Counted from the first letter of the stretch, positions 51,309 to 61,491 are shown. The stretch: 64,000 nucleotides of DNA from Pseudoteredinibacter isoporae (GCF_011602085.1 NZ_JAAONY010000001.1:620001-684000), one strand, 5' to 3'. Translations and numbers: made by a program. The notes: generated from the sequence alone by a model not told the origin.

Positions 51309-52459
51309 TATTGCTGTTCTGCCCTATTGTCGTTTTCTATCCATTTGTCATTGGTCCACATCAGTCGGGTATCGAAGGTCATGGCTGCCAGCATGGTGGC
51401 GATAACCACACCGCAAAAGGCCATGGCGGCGGGCCCGGGGTAAATGCTCATCAGGTTGCCCAATTGAATCAGGCTCACCAGTATGGCCACCACAAAGACA
51501 TCCACCATTGACCAGCGACCGATAAACTCTGTCACTCGATACCAGAAAATCCGGCTTTGGGTGTTGCCGGTAAATCCTTTTTGCACGGTGTAGTTTAACC
51601 AGATCAAAATGATCATCTTGGCCACCGGTACAAAAACACTGGCGATAAAAATCACCAGCGCAATTGGGTAAGAGCCCAATTTCCACAGCAGCATAACACC
51701 CCCCATAATGGTACTGGGCTCATCCTGACCCAATGTGCGGGTATACATTATGGGCAAGACATTGGCGGGAATATAGAGAATAACCGAGGTCACCAGCAGA
51801 GCCCAGGTACGCTGAATGCTGAGGCTTTGATTGATTTGGCTGTGGGGAAATTCCACATCGAAGGTTTTCTTAATTTGATGTTTGTCCACATACACCAGTG
51901 TCGCAATGGTGGTCAGGGTAAAGCCAATATAACTGTAGAACGACAATCCCAGGCCTACATCCGCCAGAGAGACAATTTTGATCAGGCTGACAGTGACACC
52001 TACCAAAAAGATTTCCACCATGCTCCAGGGCTGAAAGAGATAAATCATTTTGGCCAGGTGCGTGGCGCCCAGAGGTTTGATCTTCAAAAGGTGGCAACCG
52101 TACAAATACAAGAGGCTCAGTAAGATCGCCGCCGGCAGAATAAAAATGACCAGCAACAGCAAAGCCGCCAGGCCCAGATACTCATTGCTGGCCAGAATCT
52201 GGATACTGCCGGGCAGGTTCATGGACTGAGCGAGGCCCTGACTCGAGAATGACAGAAATTCAAAAGGCAGCGAAAACCCAAGGAAGATCAATGCGGTTAA
52301 CGCAAGGGAAACAATCGCCTGCTCATGGTTGCGTTTATTGGCGGTGAGGCGATAGCCGCAACGGGGGCAATGGGCGTTTTGATTGTGGGCCAACACAGGC
52401 ACGGCGAGCTGCAACTCGCATTCATGGCATGTAATGGTCTCGTGATGATCTGCCGCCAT
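51308..52459 (-). CDS. pqiA: PqiA inner membrane protein
   Basis: A 383-residue protein from ATG 52459. It has two PqiA domains, each with four membrane segments, and at the N-terminus a rubredoxin-like zinc ribbon: CHECEL and CPRCGY (about residues 10-35). The second half has the typical MYTRTLGQDEPSTIMGGVMLLWKLG-like segment. It is an inner membrane protein in the PqiABC lipid transport or envelope stress system. The ORF is open further upstream to 52573, but the zinc ribbon fixes this start. Its stop overlaps pqiB. Confidence 0.92.
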   Translation of the reverse strand: MAADHHETITCHECELQLAVPVLAHNQNAHCPRCGYRLTANKRNHEQAIVSLALTALIFLGFSLPFEFLSFSSQGLAQSMNLPGSIQILASNEYLGLAALLLLVIFILPAAILLSLLYLYGCHLLKIKPLGATHLAKMIYLFQPWSMVEIFLVGVTVSLIKIVSLADVGLGLSFYSYIGFTLTTIATLVYVDKHQIKKTFDVEFPHSQINQSLSIQRTWALLVTSVILYIPANVLPIMYTRTLGQDEPSTIMGGVMLLWKLGSYPIALVIFIASVFVPVAKMIILIWLNYTVQKGFTGNTQSRIFWYRVTEFIGRWSMVDVFVVAILVSLIQLGNLMSIYPGPAAMAFCGVVIATMLAAMTFDTRLMWTNDKWIENDNRAEQQ

Positions 52460-52712
52460 TATTGGTTCCCGGTTGTTACTTTCCACTCGAAGCCCGTGCA
52501 TCGATTGTCGCGATTGTGCAGTCTTATTTGACGTTTTGAGGGCTAATGTCGCCAAAAAGACATATGAGGCCAAAATTCAGAATCTTGTCTCGGAATTCGT
52601 ACGGGCTTGTCATAAACTGGCTTCAAGCCTGTTAACAGGCCCCTGTATGGATTGCCATAATAACAAGATAATAAGCCGTCGCTAATGCGGCCCTACGGTA
52701 CCGGAGATTGCC

Positions 52713-53918
52713 ATGCCCTTTGCTGCCAAGCTAAAACTCGCTGTACGTAAATTTGCTATATCCCTGATTGCTCAGCCCAAACCCATCACTTATGTCGGCG
52801 AAGGTTCTTCCCTGAAGCTTTGCGAATCCGTAAGTCAGTTTGATGTGCGCAAGGTACTTATTGTAACCGATGCCATGTTATGTGAATTGGGCTTAATAGA
52901 TCCTTTACAAAGGGCCCTGAATGACGCTGGAGTTGAGGTTGTGGTGTATCAGGGGGTGACGCCTGATCCGGTGTGGACGGTTGTTGAAGAAGGCCTGACG
53001 CTGTTACAGGCTGAGCAATGTGACGGCGTGTTGGGTGTTGGTGGTGGTTCCTCCATTGATGCGGCGAAAGTCATTGCTTTGGCCGCCAATAATATTTCCA
53101 TGCCGCTACGAGATTTGGCGGGCTTCAAGAAAGCCAAGCAGGACAGCTTGCCACTCTTTGCGATTCCAACCACCGCAGGAACCGGCTCTGAGGTGACCGT
53201 TGCGGCGGTAATTTCTGATCCGGAAACCCATAAGAAGGATTTGATTGGTGATACCCGGGTGATTCCACGTGCTGCTGCCCTGGACCCAACCCTGATGTTA
53301 GGTTTGCCACCTGCCGTAACTGCAGCTACGGGTATGGATGCGTTGACCCATGCCATCGAGTCTTATATTGGTGAATGGGCTAATGAGGAAACCGATGCGT
53401 TGGCGAAGGCCGCGATTAAGTTGATTTTCGAGAACCTGCCCAAGGCGGTTGCCGAAGGCAGTGATGTAAAAGCCCGTGAGGCAATGGCTCTGGCGTCTTA
53501 CTACGCGGGTTTGGCGTTCACCAAAGCGATGGTGGGTTACGTTCACGGTATTGCCCATCAACTGGGTGGTAAATACGGCATACCCCATGGCCTCGCCAAT
53601 GCGGTGGTTTTGCCAGAGGTACTCAGCTTTTCAAAAGACGCGGCCTCCTATCGTTTGGCAGAGTTGGCCATCCATACCGGCTTGGGCGAGCACTATGAAG
53701 GTGATGCGGTGCTGAGTCAGAAATTTATCGATCATATTAAGTCGATGAATGAGCAGATTGGTATTCCGGTTGGCTTTGAGCAAATTCAAGCGGCGGATAT
53801 TCCAGGATTGGCGGAGGCGGCTTTGGAAGAGTCCCATGGAACCTATCCAGTGCCGGAGTATATGGATCAGTCTCAATGTGAGGCGATGATTGGGCGATTG
53901 ATGTTGCCGGCCTCGTAG
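52713..53918 (+). CDS. Iron-containing alcohol dehydrogenase
   Basis: A 401-residue group III dehydrogenase. NAD(P) binding is shown by GVGGGSSIDAAKVIAL and TTAGTGSEVT. The metal site is formed by the aspartate and histidine of GMDALTHAIES and the histidines of HGIAHQLGGKYGIPHGLANA. Substrates range from short alcohols to succinate semialdehyde or methanol-like compounds. GGAG lies 7 bases before ATG. The gene stands alone; a structured stretch follows it. Confidence 0.92.
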   Translation: MPFAAKLKLAVRKFAISLIAQPKPITYVGEGSSLKLCESVSQFDVRKVLIVTDAMLCELGLIDPLQRALNDAGVEVVVYQGVTPDPVWTVVEEGLTLLQAEQCDGVLGVGGGSSIDAAKVIALAANNISMPLRDLAGFKKAKQDSLPLFAIPTTAGTGSEVTVAAVISDPETHKKDLIGDTRVIPRAAALDPTLMLGLPPAVTAATGMDALTHAIESYIGEWANEETDALAKAAIKLIFENLPKAVAEGSDVKAREAMALASYYAGLAFTKAMVGYVHGIAHQLGGKYGIPHGLANAVVLPEVLSFSKDAASYRLAELAIHTGLGEHYEGDAVLSQKFIDHIKSMNEQIGIPVGFEQIQAADIPGLAEAALEESHGTYPVPEYMDQSQCEAMIGRLMLPAS

Positions 53919-53934
53919 ATCGTTTGCATAAAAA

Positions 53935-54003
53935 CGGTGGCTGTTAAGCAGGATAAGCGAAGGGATTAATGTCCTTCCAGATGTTGTGTCCATACAGCCA
54001 CCG
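53935..54003. repeat. 10-bp inverted repeat with inner stem after the alcohol dehydrogenase gene
   Basis: Arms cggtggctgt (53935-53944) and acagccaccg (53994-54003) match perfectly across 49 bases, with an inner gaagg/ccttc stem. It would form a branched RNA in the 3' region of the dehydrogenase transcript. No T-run. Confidence 0.5.
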
Positions 54004-54132
54004 GCCCTAAATTGTTCTTTCCCAATATTTCCTTACGTCGACGGCTGCTTTCTAACTTGGTCATTTTTTATTATTGAAGATGTTTAATCCATATCTGATA
54101 ATTTTGGTCCGCTCACAGTTACTGACAGGGAT

Positions 54133-54603
54133 ATGGATAAAAATAGAAGTGCAAATCCAAATATAAAGGAATTTGTCGGCAGGAAACGGCCTGTCACTCA
54201 AGTGATGGTAGTGGCGGTGTTTGTTCCACAGTTGATCTTGATGTTCAAATGGTGGGGGAAGATGAGTGGGAGCCATATCGGCATAATGCTGGTGCTCATG
54301 GTTATGCTGCTGTTAATCGTCCTGAAAGTAGCCCCCAGATTTGAACCGCAAAAGAAAATTCGTTTCGGCCAAAATACCTTGGCGATGTATCAGGACGAGG
54401 CCATTCATTGGCACATCCCCTATTCTGATATTGATCGTTTCACGATTAATCGGCGTGAGCATCTTTTCTTAAATCGAGCCAATATGCTGAACGTTTTTAA
54501 TGGCGCAGGCGATCAATTGATTGAACAGGATGTGGAATTTTTATCAGCTGATCAAAGAACGGAATTGCTTGGCTTGATGAAAGAACGCTGTTGCTCGGCT
54601 TAG
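54133..54603 (+). CDS. Hypothetical membrane protein, 156 aa
   Basis: A 156-residue protein with two hydrophobic segments (VMVVAVFVPQLILMF and IGIMLVLMVMLLLIVLKVAP, about residues 24-38 and 48-67) and a C-terminal cytoplasmic domain of about 85 residues resembling the PH-like domain of YdjM/YcxB-type small proteins. I do not recognise a family. It is followed 2 bases later by the convergent acyltransferase gene. Confidence 0.6.
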   Translation: MDKNRSANPNIKEFVGRKRPVTQVMVVAVFVPQLILMFKWWGKMSGSHIGIMLVLMVMLLLIVLKVAPRFEPQKKIRFGQNTLAMYQDEAIHWHIPYSDIDRFTINRREHLFLNRANMLNVFNGAGDQLIEQDVEFLSADQRTELLGLMKERCCSA

Positions 54604-54605
54604 TC

Positions 54606-55781
54606 TTATTTATTATCCACTTCTTTAAATGGCAAGTACGTTTCCGCGTCTTTTTGATACATCTGAATGTGTTCTTTTTCCTGATTCAGAAAATCCGCAA
54701 TCGCCGGGCGAAATTCGTCGGCGGCGATCCAGTGCAGTGAATGGACAAAGCTTGGAATAAAGCCGCGCTGGATTTTATGTTCGCCCTGAGCGCCGGGATC
54801 AAATTTTTTCAATTGATTTTCAATGGCGTATTCAATGCCCTGGTAATAGCAGGCTTCAAAATGAAGCGCATCGAATTGATCCAGGCATCCCCAGTAGCGT
54901 CCGAAGAGTGTTTGACTGTCCTTAAAGTAGAGCGCGCCAGCAACCATTTGCCCGTCATAAAATGCCTGTACCATCATTACGGATTCTCGACAGCTTTCGG
55001 CGAGTCGTTGAAAAAATTCCCGGTTTAAATAACCCTGCCGACCACTGCGCTTCAAATAGGTCAGGTGATAGCAGTGGTAAAACTGATGCCATTGCTCGTC
55101 GGTAATATCCACACCTTCAACTCGACGCATCTCCACACCTTGTTGCGTCACCTTTCGGCGTTCGCTTTTAAGGCTTTTTCGTTTTCGGGATTTGAATGTA
55201 GAAAGAAAGTCGTCAAAGTCGATGTAGTTGTCGTTCATCCAATGAAACTGGACAGCATCGCGTTGCAATATGTCACGGTTGTTTTCCAGTAACTCGAGTT
55301 GCTTGGCTTTTGGGAACAGGCTGTGAAAGCTGGAGGCGCCAAGTCGTTGGCTTTCTTCTTTCAGTTGGCCGATCAATATCTCTGAAAAAAGCTCGGCGTC
55401 GAGCCCTTCTTTGAGAGCAAAACGTGGGCCAGTTGCGGGCGTAAACGGAATGGCGTTAAGTAACTTGGGATAGTAGTCACGGCCATAGCGGTGATAGGCA
55501 TCGGCCCAGGCCCAATCGAAAACGTATTCGCCGTAGGAGTGACTTTTAATGTACAGCGGCATGGCAAGGATAAGTTCGCCTTTTTCTTCCGGGACTTCTC
55601 CTGACCAGATTAATAAATGGTGTGGTATCCAGCCGCTGGCCTTGCTCACGCTACCGCTTTGTTCCAAAGCCAGTAAAAAGTCATATTGAACAAAGGGGTA
55701 ATCGCTTGCCCAGAGCGCCTGCCAATGTTCACGGTCTATGGATTCAATAGAGGGAAGAAATTCAGCTAGCATGGTGGGCAT
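54606..55781 (-). CDS. GNAT-type acyltransferase of the COG3146 peptidogalycan family
   Basis: A 391-residue protein. The pattern PFVQYDFLLALEQSGS, YRRYGRDYYPKLLNAIPFTPATGPRF-like region and LKSERRKV match the COG3146/FemAB-like acyltransferases. These are double-GNAT-fold proteins, often annotated as peptidogalycan biosynthesis proteins. The substrate is unknown. The neighbouring phoBR genes are not obviously related. Confidence 0.83.
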   Translation of the reverse strand: MPTMLAEFLPSIESIDREHWQALWASDYPFVQYDFLLALEQSGSVSKASGWIPHHLLIWSGEVPEEKGELILAMPLYIKSHSYGEYVFDWAWADAYHRYGRDYYPKLLNAIPFTPATGPRFALKEGLDAELFSEILIGQLKEESQRLGASSFHSLFPKAKQLELLENNRDILQRDAVQFHWMNDNYIDFDDFLSTFKSRKRKSLKSERRKVTQQGVEMRRVEGVDITDEQWHQFYHCYHLTYLKRSGRQGYLNREFFQRLAESCRESVMMVQAFYDGQMVAGALYFKDSQTLFGRYWGCLDQFDALHFEACYYQGIEYAIENQLKKFDPGAQGEHKIQRGFIPSFVHSLHWIAADEFRPAIADFLNQEKEHIQMYQKDAETYLPFKEVDNK

Positions 55782-55845
55782 TTGTTATGTAAAGGCCCAC
55801 CATCATAACGTTTGCCAAGCGCAAGGCAAGCGAAGTTAGACAGCT

Positions 55846-57165
55846 TTAGTCGACGGCTTCTACGGTCTGGTTTTCCAGAATCTGATATCGGTCCCTTGGG
55901 AAGATACAACTGAAGGTGCTGCCTTTGCCTGGTTTGCTCTCAATGCTTAAATGCGCATCATGGCGAAGCAGAATGTGTTTGACGATAGCCAGGCCCAGGC
56001 CTGTACCCCCTGCATCGGAGTTGCGGCTGCCATTGTCGACCCGATAAAAACGTTCGGTAAGGCGTGGAATGTGAATCGGATCGATACCGTCACCCTGATC
56101 TTTTACAGAAAAGGTTAAGGCCGATTCATCAATGCTGATGCTCAGTTTGATATCGCTGTCCGGGCTGGAATACTTCACTGCATTGAAAGCGAGGTTTGAA
56201 AAGGCGCTGTGCAGTTCTTTTTCACTGCCAATCAGGGCGATGTCGCTTTTGCATTTCACGATCAGATTATGTTGTCGATCATCACTCAAGGCCATCGCAT
56301 CGGCGGCGATCATATCCAGCATCGGTTTCAGTTGGACGGTTTGCTGGTTGCGTTCATTGTCATCCGTTTCCAAATTGGACAGCATTAGCAAATCGTTGAT
56401 CAGCAAGTTCATGCGATCGCTTTGTTGTTGCATTTGTTCAAAGGCACGGGTCATTACCGGGTTTAAATCGGGCGACATGCTTAACGTTTCGATGTAGCCA
56501 CGCAATACCGTCAGTGGTGTGCGCAATTCATGGGACACATTGGCCACAAAATCCTTGCGAACCTGTTCCAGGCGGTGCACACGGGTAACATCACGAACCA
56601 CAACAAGGCGCTCGCCTTTACCAAAGCGGTTGATTTGATATTGCAGTTGTTTGGATTCGTTACGGGGTGATGGAAGATCGAGAGGCTCGTCGTATTCACA
56701 AGCGTCAAAGTAGGCAATAAAACCCGGATGGCGAATAAAATTCACCAGTGGGTGTCCCTGGTCAATCGGTTGTAAACCGAGCAGGGTTTCAGCGGCCTGG
56801 TTCCACCAGTTCAAACAACCATTGGCATCGAGCAGGACAACGGCGTCGCGCAAGGCCGCCGTTGTTTGCTGACCTCGACGGATCATGCCCTGCAGGCGTC
56901 GACGTTCTTTTTCGTGACGCTTTTGCATGCGATAAACATTATCGAAAATTTCGCCCCAGATGCCGACGGTATCCGGTGGCGGTTCGCGGCGGCGGGAGGT
57001 AACCCACAGGTAGAGTTGGCGAATTTGCAGCAGCACCCAGCCCATGTACAGGCCGCCACCAATAATCAGAGTCCAGCTGATGTAACCATTCAGCCATCCA
57101 AAGATCAGACAAATCAGAGTAAAGAATGCAATGCGCTTGAGTTCAGCGCCTAAGCCCTGGTGCAA
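55846..57165 (-). CDS. phoR: Phosphate regulon sensor kinase PhoR
   Basis: A 439-residue membrane histidine kinase: two N-terminal membrane segments (about 13-48), a PAS domain at about 100-190 (DAVVLLDANGCLNWWN), H212 in FVANVSHELRTPL, N-box SNLAFNAVKYS, and G boxes DQGDGID and GGTGLGLAIVKH. It phosphorylates and dephosphorylates PhoB in response to the Pst-PhoU state. It lies 86 bases after phoB on the same strand. Confidence 0.95.
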   Translation of the reverse strand: MHQGLGAELKRIAFFTLICLIFGWLNGYISWTLIIGGGLYMGWVLLQIRQLYLWVTSRRREPPPDTVGIWGEIFDNVYRMQKRHEKERRRLQGMIRRGQQTTAALRDAVVLLDANGCLNWWNQAAETLLGLQPIDQGHPLVNFIRHPGFIAYFDACEYDEPLDLPSPRNESKQLQYQINRFGKGERLVVVRDVTRVHRLEQVRKDFVANVSHELRTPLTVLRGYIETLSMSPDLNPVMTRAFEQMQQQSDRMNLLINDLLMLSNLETDDNERNQQTVQLKPMLDMIAADAMALSDDRQHNLIVKCKSDIALIGSEKELHSAFSNLAFNAVKYSSPDSDIKLSISIDESALTFSVKDQGDGIDPIHIPRLTERFYRVDNGSRNSDAGGTGLGLAIVKHILLRHDAHLSIESKPGKGSTFSCIFPRDRYQILENQTVEAVD

Positions 57166-57251
57166 TTAAAATACCTGCCAATGGTTATGGAAGCTCAATA
57201 CCCGAGAGTGTATCAGGCCAGATGTTACGACAAGAAGACCGCAGAGCCTTA

Positions 57252-57956
57252 TTAATTTACAGCGGTTACCTTGGTGGAGAAGCGGTAGCCGGTTCCACGC
57301 ACAGTTTGTATGAAGCGGTCGTGATCGTCCAGCGTCAGTGCTTTGCGCAAGCGACGAATATGAACGTCGACGGTGCGCTCTTCCACATAGACGTTACCAC
57401 CCCAGACATGATCCAGTAACTGGCTGCGAGTATAGACGCGTTCCTGGTGGGTCAGGAAGAACTCCAGCAGGCGATATTCGGTAGGGCCCATTTGCACCGG
57501 TGTTTCACCGATGGTGACGCGATGGCTGATGGGGTCCAGACACAGTTCCCCTACCACAATGGGTTCGGCATCCTGATGATTGTCGGTGCGACGCAAAACC
57601 GCTTTCAAACGAGCAACCAGCTCGCGAGGTGAAAACGGCTTGGTAATGTAATCGTCTGCGCCGATTTCCAGGCCCTGTACCTTGTTGTCTTCTTCACCTT
57701 TGGCCGTCAGCATGATGATAGGAATACGGGAAGTCACTTCATCGCGCTTGAGGCGGCGGGCCAGTTCGATGCCGCTGGTGCCAGGCATCATCCAGTCCAG
57801 CAGAATAAGATCGGGTTTTTCGTCGATGATCAGGCTGTGTGCTTCTTGGGCATCACCGGCTTCCAGGCACTGATAATCTGCCATCTCAAGCGCGATGCGC
57901 AGCATGTCGCGAATGGCCTTTTCGTCATCGACGATGAGAATTGTCTTATTAGGCAT
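57252..57956 (-). CDS. phoB: Phosphate regulon response regulator PhoB
   Basis: A 234-residue OmpR-type regulator. Phosphoacceptor D54 lies in [10 protein letters not shown], with DD at 10-11 and K near 105 in LTAKGEED. The C-terminal winged helix (about 130-230) includes [16 protein letters not shown], very close to PhoB of E. coli. It binds the Pho boxes found at pstS and in front of phoB itself. TSS would lie just upstream, in the 145-base gap to ubiA. Confidence 0.96.
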   Translation of the reverse strand: MPNKTILIVDDEKAIRDMLRIALEMADYQCLEAGDAQEAHSLIIDEKPDLILLDWMMPGTSGIELARRLKRDEVTSRIPIIMLTAKGEEDNKVQGLEIGADDYITKPFSPRELVARLKAVLRRTDNHQDAEPIVVGELCLDPISHRVTIGETPVQMGPTEYRLLEFFLTHQERVYTRSQLLDHVWGGNVYVEERTVDVHIRRLRKALTLDDHDRFIQTVRGTGYRFSTKVTAVN

Positions 57957-58040
57957 GGTAGCCCCTCTATCAACAACAGGGCTTTACACAATGGCAATGC
58001 CCCAGGGTCTGTGAAGAAGGCATTATTAAATAAAGGTTTT

Positions 58041-58058
58041 GTTGCAACTTTATGACAA
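58041..58058 (-). promoter_or_regulatory. Pho box and PhoB-dependent promoter before phoB
   Basis: On the minus strand, TTGTCAT-AAAG-TTGCAAC forms one Pho box (7+4+7). Ten bases downstream lies TTTAAT (58025-58030), the expected -10 distance. So phoBR is probably autoactivated, from a promoter between ubiA and phoB. Confidence 0.75.
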
Positions 58059-58102
58059 TTTCTTGTCCGGCAACAGTCCTGCCGTCTGATTCCGATGATG
58101 TT

Positions 58103-58987
58103 CTAGTCGAGATAGCTGAAGACAATGCCCAGAAATATGGCAGCGCCCACGTAATTATTACTCAGAAATGCTTTGAAACAGGCCTGTCGTTCCCGGCCCC
58201 GAATCAATACTTGCTGGTACACAAACAGGGCCGTGGCGACGGCCAGGCTCATGTAAAAGGCAAAGCCAAGATCAAATCGGTTGGCGACGACAATCAGGGA
58301 CATCAGGGTAAGGCCCTGAAGGCAGGCAATGATCATCTTGTCCTGTTCACCAAACAGAATGGCGGTGGATTTGATGCCGATTTTCAGATCATCTTCACGA
58401 TCCACCATGGCGTACTGGGTATCGTAAACCACCGTCCAGAGCAGGTTTGCGGTGAAGATCAGCCAGGCGGTGGGAGGCAGTTCATTCAAGCTGGCACTGA
58501 AAGCCATGGGAATGCCCCAGGAAAAAGCCGCGCCCAGAACCAATTGAGGCAAATGGGTGTGACGTTTCATAAAGGGGTAACAAGCCGCCAGGGCCAGGCC
58601 GCCTACCGACAGCATTACGGTAAAGGTATTGGTCAACAAGACCAGTCCAAAGGCTATTAGCCCGAGGGCGGCGAACAGGATCAGCGCGTGTTTTGCGGGA
58701 ATCTTGCCCGCAGCCAGAGGGCGATGCCGGGTACGTTCAACATGGCCATCAAAATTGCGATCGGCGTAATCATTAATCACGCAACCTGCGGCGCGCATGA
58801 CAAAGACGCCCAGGGTAAAAATAATCAAGATCGACCAAGATGGCATGCCTTCATTGGCGATCCAGAGAGCCCAATAGGTCGGCCAGAGCAGCAGCAAAGT
58901 ACCGATGGGGCGATCAATCCGCATCAACTGGGCATAGGCTTCGAGTTTTTGCTTCCAGCTCAATGCCGGGGTCGCGCTGGCGCTCAT
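58103..58987 (-). CDS. ubiA: 4-hydroxybenzoate polyprenyltransferase UbiA
   Basis: A 294-residue membrane prenyltransferase with about nine helices. Both aspartate-rich motifs are present: NDYADRNFD at 72-80 and [13 protein letters not shown] at about 195-207. It attaches the polyprenyl tail to 4-hydroxybenzoate in ubiquinone synthesis. It lies 68 bases after ubiC. Confidence 0.96.
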   Translation of the reverse strand: MSASATPALSWKQKLEAYAQLMRIDRPIGTLLLLWPTYWALWIANEGMPSWSILIIFTLGVFVMRAAGCVINDYADRNFDGHVERTRHRPLAAGKIPAKHALILFAALGLIAFGLVLLTNTFTVMLSVGGLALAACYPFMKRHTHLPQLVLGAAFSWGIPMAFSASLNELPPTAWLIFTANLLWTVVYDTQYAMVDREDDLKIGIKSTAILFGEQDKMIIACLQGLTLMSLIVVANRFDLGFAFYMSLAVATALFVYQQVLIRGRERQACFKAFLSNNYVGAAIFLGIVFSYLD

Positions 58988-59055
58988 AAATTGTCCTGTG
59001 TGCTGGCCGTAATATGGGTTCCGGAATGTGGGGTCTGGGTAAAGCTTTCGAAACT

Positions 59056-59583
59056 CTATCGTTTCCCGTAAAAGTGAGCAAACCCGGGCAGAAAAACCTC
59101 GGCAACGAGCAGCGGCTTTTGATCCAGGTAGAAGACAGAACGCCTGGCCCAGCAGCTCTCTTCGCAGGGGTAGCGGAAGTTATCCGAGACCAGCTGACTA
59201 ATCTCTATGGGACTGCGTTTCATGCTCGGATCTTTGAACAACAGGGCTCCCAGCGGGCGATTGTCCAGGGTTTTCAGCTGTCTCAGTCGCCCCGTCAGGG
59301 TGCTGAGCGGTAATATCGAACGGGCGAAAACCCAGTCCTGACCGTGGCCAGACATCACGATTTCCCGAATCAGGGCCTGTTGTCGTTGGGGGAGCCCGAG
59401 CGCTTTGGCCTCATCGACTCGCGGCGTTGCCAGCCCCTGGCGAAGAATACGCAGAGAGAATTCGCCCTGGCAGGCGTCCTGGAGCTTTTTGGTCAGAGAG
59501 CCTTCACCAAGCAGCCATTGACGCTGATTCTGGGTGAGTTCGGCATGGGCTTGCTTATGCCAGCGGGGGACGTGTGTTCTCAA
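59056..59583 (-). CDS. ubiC: Chorismate pyruvate-lyase UbiC
   Basis: A 175-residue soluble enzyme converting chorismate to 4-hydroxybenzoate and pyruvate. The key arginine is in VFARS, the second arginine in PLGALLFKD and the glutamate in [11 protein letters not shown]. The start is TTG 59583, with only a weak ribosome site, which fits low expression. It feeds UbiA. Confidence 0.92.
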   Translation of the reverse strand: MRTHVPRWHKQAHAELTQNQRQWLLGEGSLTKKLQDACQGEFSLRILRQGLATPRVDEAKALGLPQRQQALIREIVMSGHGQDWVFARSILPLSTLTGRLRQLKTLDNRPLGALLFKDPSMKRSPIEISQLVSDNFRYPCEESCWARRSVFYLDQKPLLVAEVFLPGFAHFYGKR

Positions 59584-59785
59584 ACGGGGAATTCCGAAAT
59601 CTTGCGGGCAATCGGCCGCGCATCGTTATGCTTAACAAAGGCGCTATTTTAGTGGGCATTGACCTATGGCGCCAGCGTCAGATTCCCTTTGTCGCCCCTA
59701 ACAGTGCCTCAGCCCTTGGTTTATGGGCGCGGGCTTGGTTTAATGTGGGGCCAAATCCAACAGCTATAAGAACAGGATAAAAATT

Positions 59786-60061
59786 ATGCATAAGACCGAT
59801 CTAGTGGCCGCTGTGGCTGATCAGGCTGACCTGCCAAAGGAAAAAGCCGCCGATGTGGTAAACGCCATTCTGGATGAAATTACCAACGCCGTGAGCCGCA
59901 ATGAGACTGTAAGCTTGGTGGGCTTTGGTTCTTTCAGTCAGCGTCACCGTGCCGCCCGTACCGGCCGCAGCCCCAAAACCGGTGCCAGCATCGAGATCGC
60001 TGCCAGCAATACCGTGGGTTTTAAAGCCGGTAAGGCTTTGAAAGACGCGGTTAACAGCTAA
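59786..60061 (+). CDS. hupB: HU-family DNA-binding protein
   Basis: A 91-residue nucleoid protein. The beta-arm region reads FGSFSQRHRAARTGRSPKTG (about 47-66), with the proline-containing tip sequence that in HU intercalates in DNA. The first helix region is KTDLVAAVADQADL. HU alpha/beta assignment is uncertain, hence hupB or hupA. AGGA lies 8 bases before ATG. It is divergent from ubiC. Confidence 0.94.
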   Translation: MHKTDLVAAVADQADLPKEKAADVVNAILDEITNAVSRNETVSLVGFGSFSQRHRAARTGRSPKTGASIEIAASNTVGFKAGKALKDAVNS

Positions 60062-60184
60062 TTAACAATCCCCTTCGTGCCTTTGATGGCAAAGTAGTAT
60101 TTACTCAAGCGATGTATCCATAGTTTGCCCACCGAGTGCTTGGCAGCTGAGCGTTCGGTGGCATTCAACTTTCATAGGTTTTTT

Positions 60185-61456
60185 ATGAGTTTAACAACAC
60201 GAATTCTCCTGGCCATGGGCTTGGGTTTGCTGGTCGGTATCGTCTTTAAGTCAGTGATTGCCGGCGGCGGTGAATTTGGCCAATGGCTGCAGCTTTATAT
60301 GGTTGAGGGCGTTTTCGATGTTGTGGGGCAGATTTTTGTGAAGTCCCTGAAGCTATTGGTTGTGCCGCTGGTATTGGTTTCTCTGATTTGCGGTTCCGGT
60401 GCACTGGGTGAGCAAGGTCGTGTTGGCCCCATGGCGGGTAAAACCGTCGGTTTGTATCTGTTAACGACTTGTATCGCGATCAGTTTTGCCCTGCTCGCAG
60501 CAACGATGATTAACCCCGGGGCCGGAATGGATCTGCCAACAGCCTCGGATTATGTTGCGAAAGAAGCGCCGCCGTTCAAACAGGTGTTGATTGATATCTT
60601 CCCCAGCAACCCGGTAGCGTCCATGAGCGCGGGCAATATGCTGCAGATTATTGTCTTTGCGCTGCTGTTCGGTATCTCTATGTCCCGTGCGGGTGAAGCC
60701 GGTAAGCGCTTGTTGTCCTGGTTTGAAGACGTCAACGAAGTCATCATGAAAATGGTGATGATGTTGATGAACCTGGCCCCTTACGGTGTATTTTGCCTGT
60801 TGGCCAAGTTGTTTTCCGGCCTGGGCTTCGATGGCATTCATAAGTTGGCGGCGTATTTCTTCACGGTGTTTGGCGTGTTGGTGCTGCACGGTATTGTGGT
60901 TTACCCAACTCTGTTGCGTATCTTCGGCGGTTTGAATCCTCTGATCTTCCTGTCGAAGTTACGTCCGTTGATGATGTTCGCGTTCAGTACATCGTCTTCC
61001 AATGCCTCTATCCCCGTGACCTTGCGTACCGCCGAAGAGCGTTTGGGTGTTGATAACCGTATTGCCTCGTTCACGGTTCCATTGGGTGCGACCATCAATA
61101 TGGACGGTACCGCTGTGATGCAAGGTGTGGCGACCGTATTTATTGCTCAAGCCTATGGCCTGGATATTGGTCTAACGGGTTATTTGATGGTGATCCTGAC
61201 GGCAACCATGGCCTCTATTGGTACAGCAGGTGTGCCGGGTGTTGGCTTGATTACACTGGCGCTTGTTCTTGAACAGGCTGGCCTGCCAGTTGAAGGCATC
61301 GCTTTGATTATCGGTGTTGACCGCTTGTTGGATATGGCTCGCACCGTGGTTAACGTAACTGGTGATTCTGCGGTAACGGCGATCGTTGCCAAAAGTGAAG
61401 GTGCTCTGGATAAAGAGTGTTTTGACAGTCCGGCGAAGCCGATGGCGGATCACTGA
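60185..61456 (+). CDS. Dicarboxylate/amino acid:cation symporter (DAACS)
   Basis: A 423-residue transporter from ATG 60185. The hallmark serine-rich hairpin FSTSSSNASIPVTL (about residues 264-277) and the NMDGTA motif (about 301-306) are clear, as are the C-terminal DRLLDMARTVVNVTGDS residues that bind substrate carboxylates. It takes up aspartate, glutamate or C4-dicarboxylates using Na+ or H+. The 60125 upstream reading is unsupported. A terminator follows. Confidence 0.94.
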   Translation: MSLTTRILLAMGLGLLVGIVFKSVIAGGGEFGQWLQLYMVEGVFDVVGQIFVKSLKLLVVPLVLVSLICGSGALGEQGRVGPMAGKTVGLYLLTTCIAISFALLAATMINPGAGMDLPTASDYVAKEAPPFKQVLIDIFPSNPVASMSAGNMLQIIVFALLFGISMSRAGEAGKRLLSWFEDVNEVIMKMVMMLMNLAPYGVFCLLAKLFSGLGFDGIHKLAAYFFTVFGVLVLHGIVVYPTLLRIFGGLNPLIFLSKLRPLMMFAFSTSSSNASIPVTLRTAEERLGVDNRIASFTVPLGATINMDGTAVMQGVATVFIAQAYGLDIGLTGYLMVILTATMASIGTAGVPGVGLITLALVLEQAGLPVEGIALIIGVDRLLDMARTVVNVTGDSAVTAIVAKSEGALDKECFDSPAKPMADH

Positions 61457-61491
61457 GATTCGCCAGAACCGATGAGCGGTTCCCGGAAATG

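Noticed and set aside
58052..58660. 202-codon plus-strand frame opposite ubiA
   Set aside because: UbiA motifs on the other strand are certain; the opposite frame is low-complexity Gln/Gly-rich.
59574..59780. 68-codon plus-strand frame between ubiC and the HU gene
   Set aside because: It covers the start of ubiC and the promoter region of the HU gene, and has no ribosome site.
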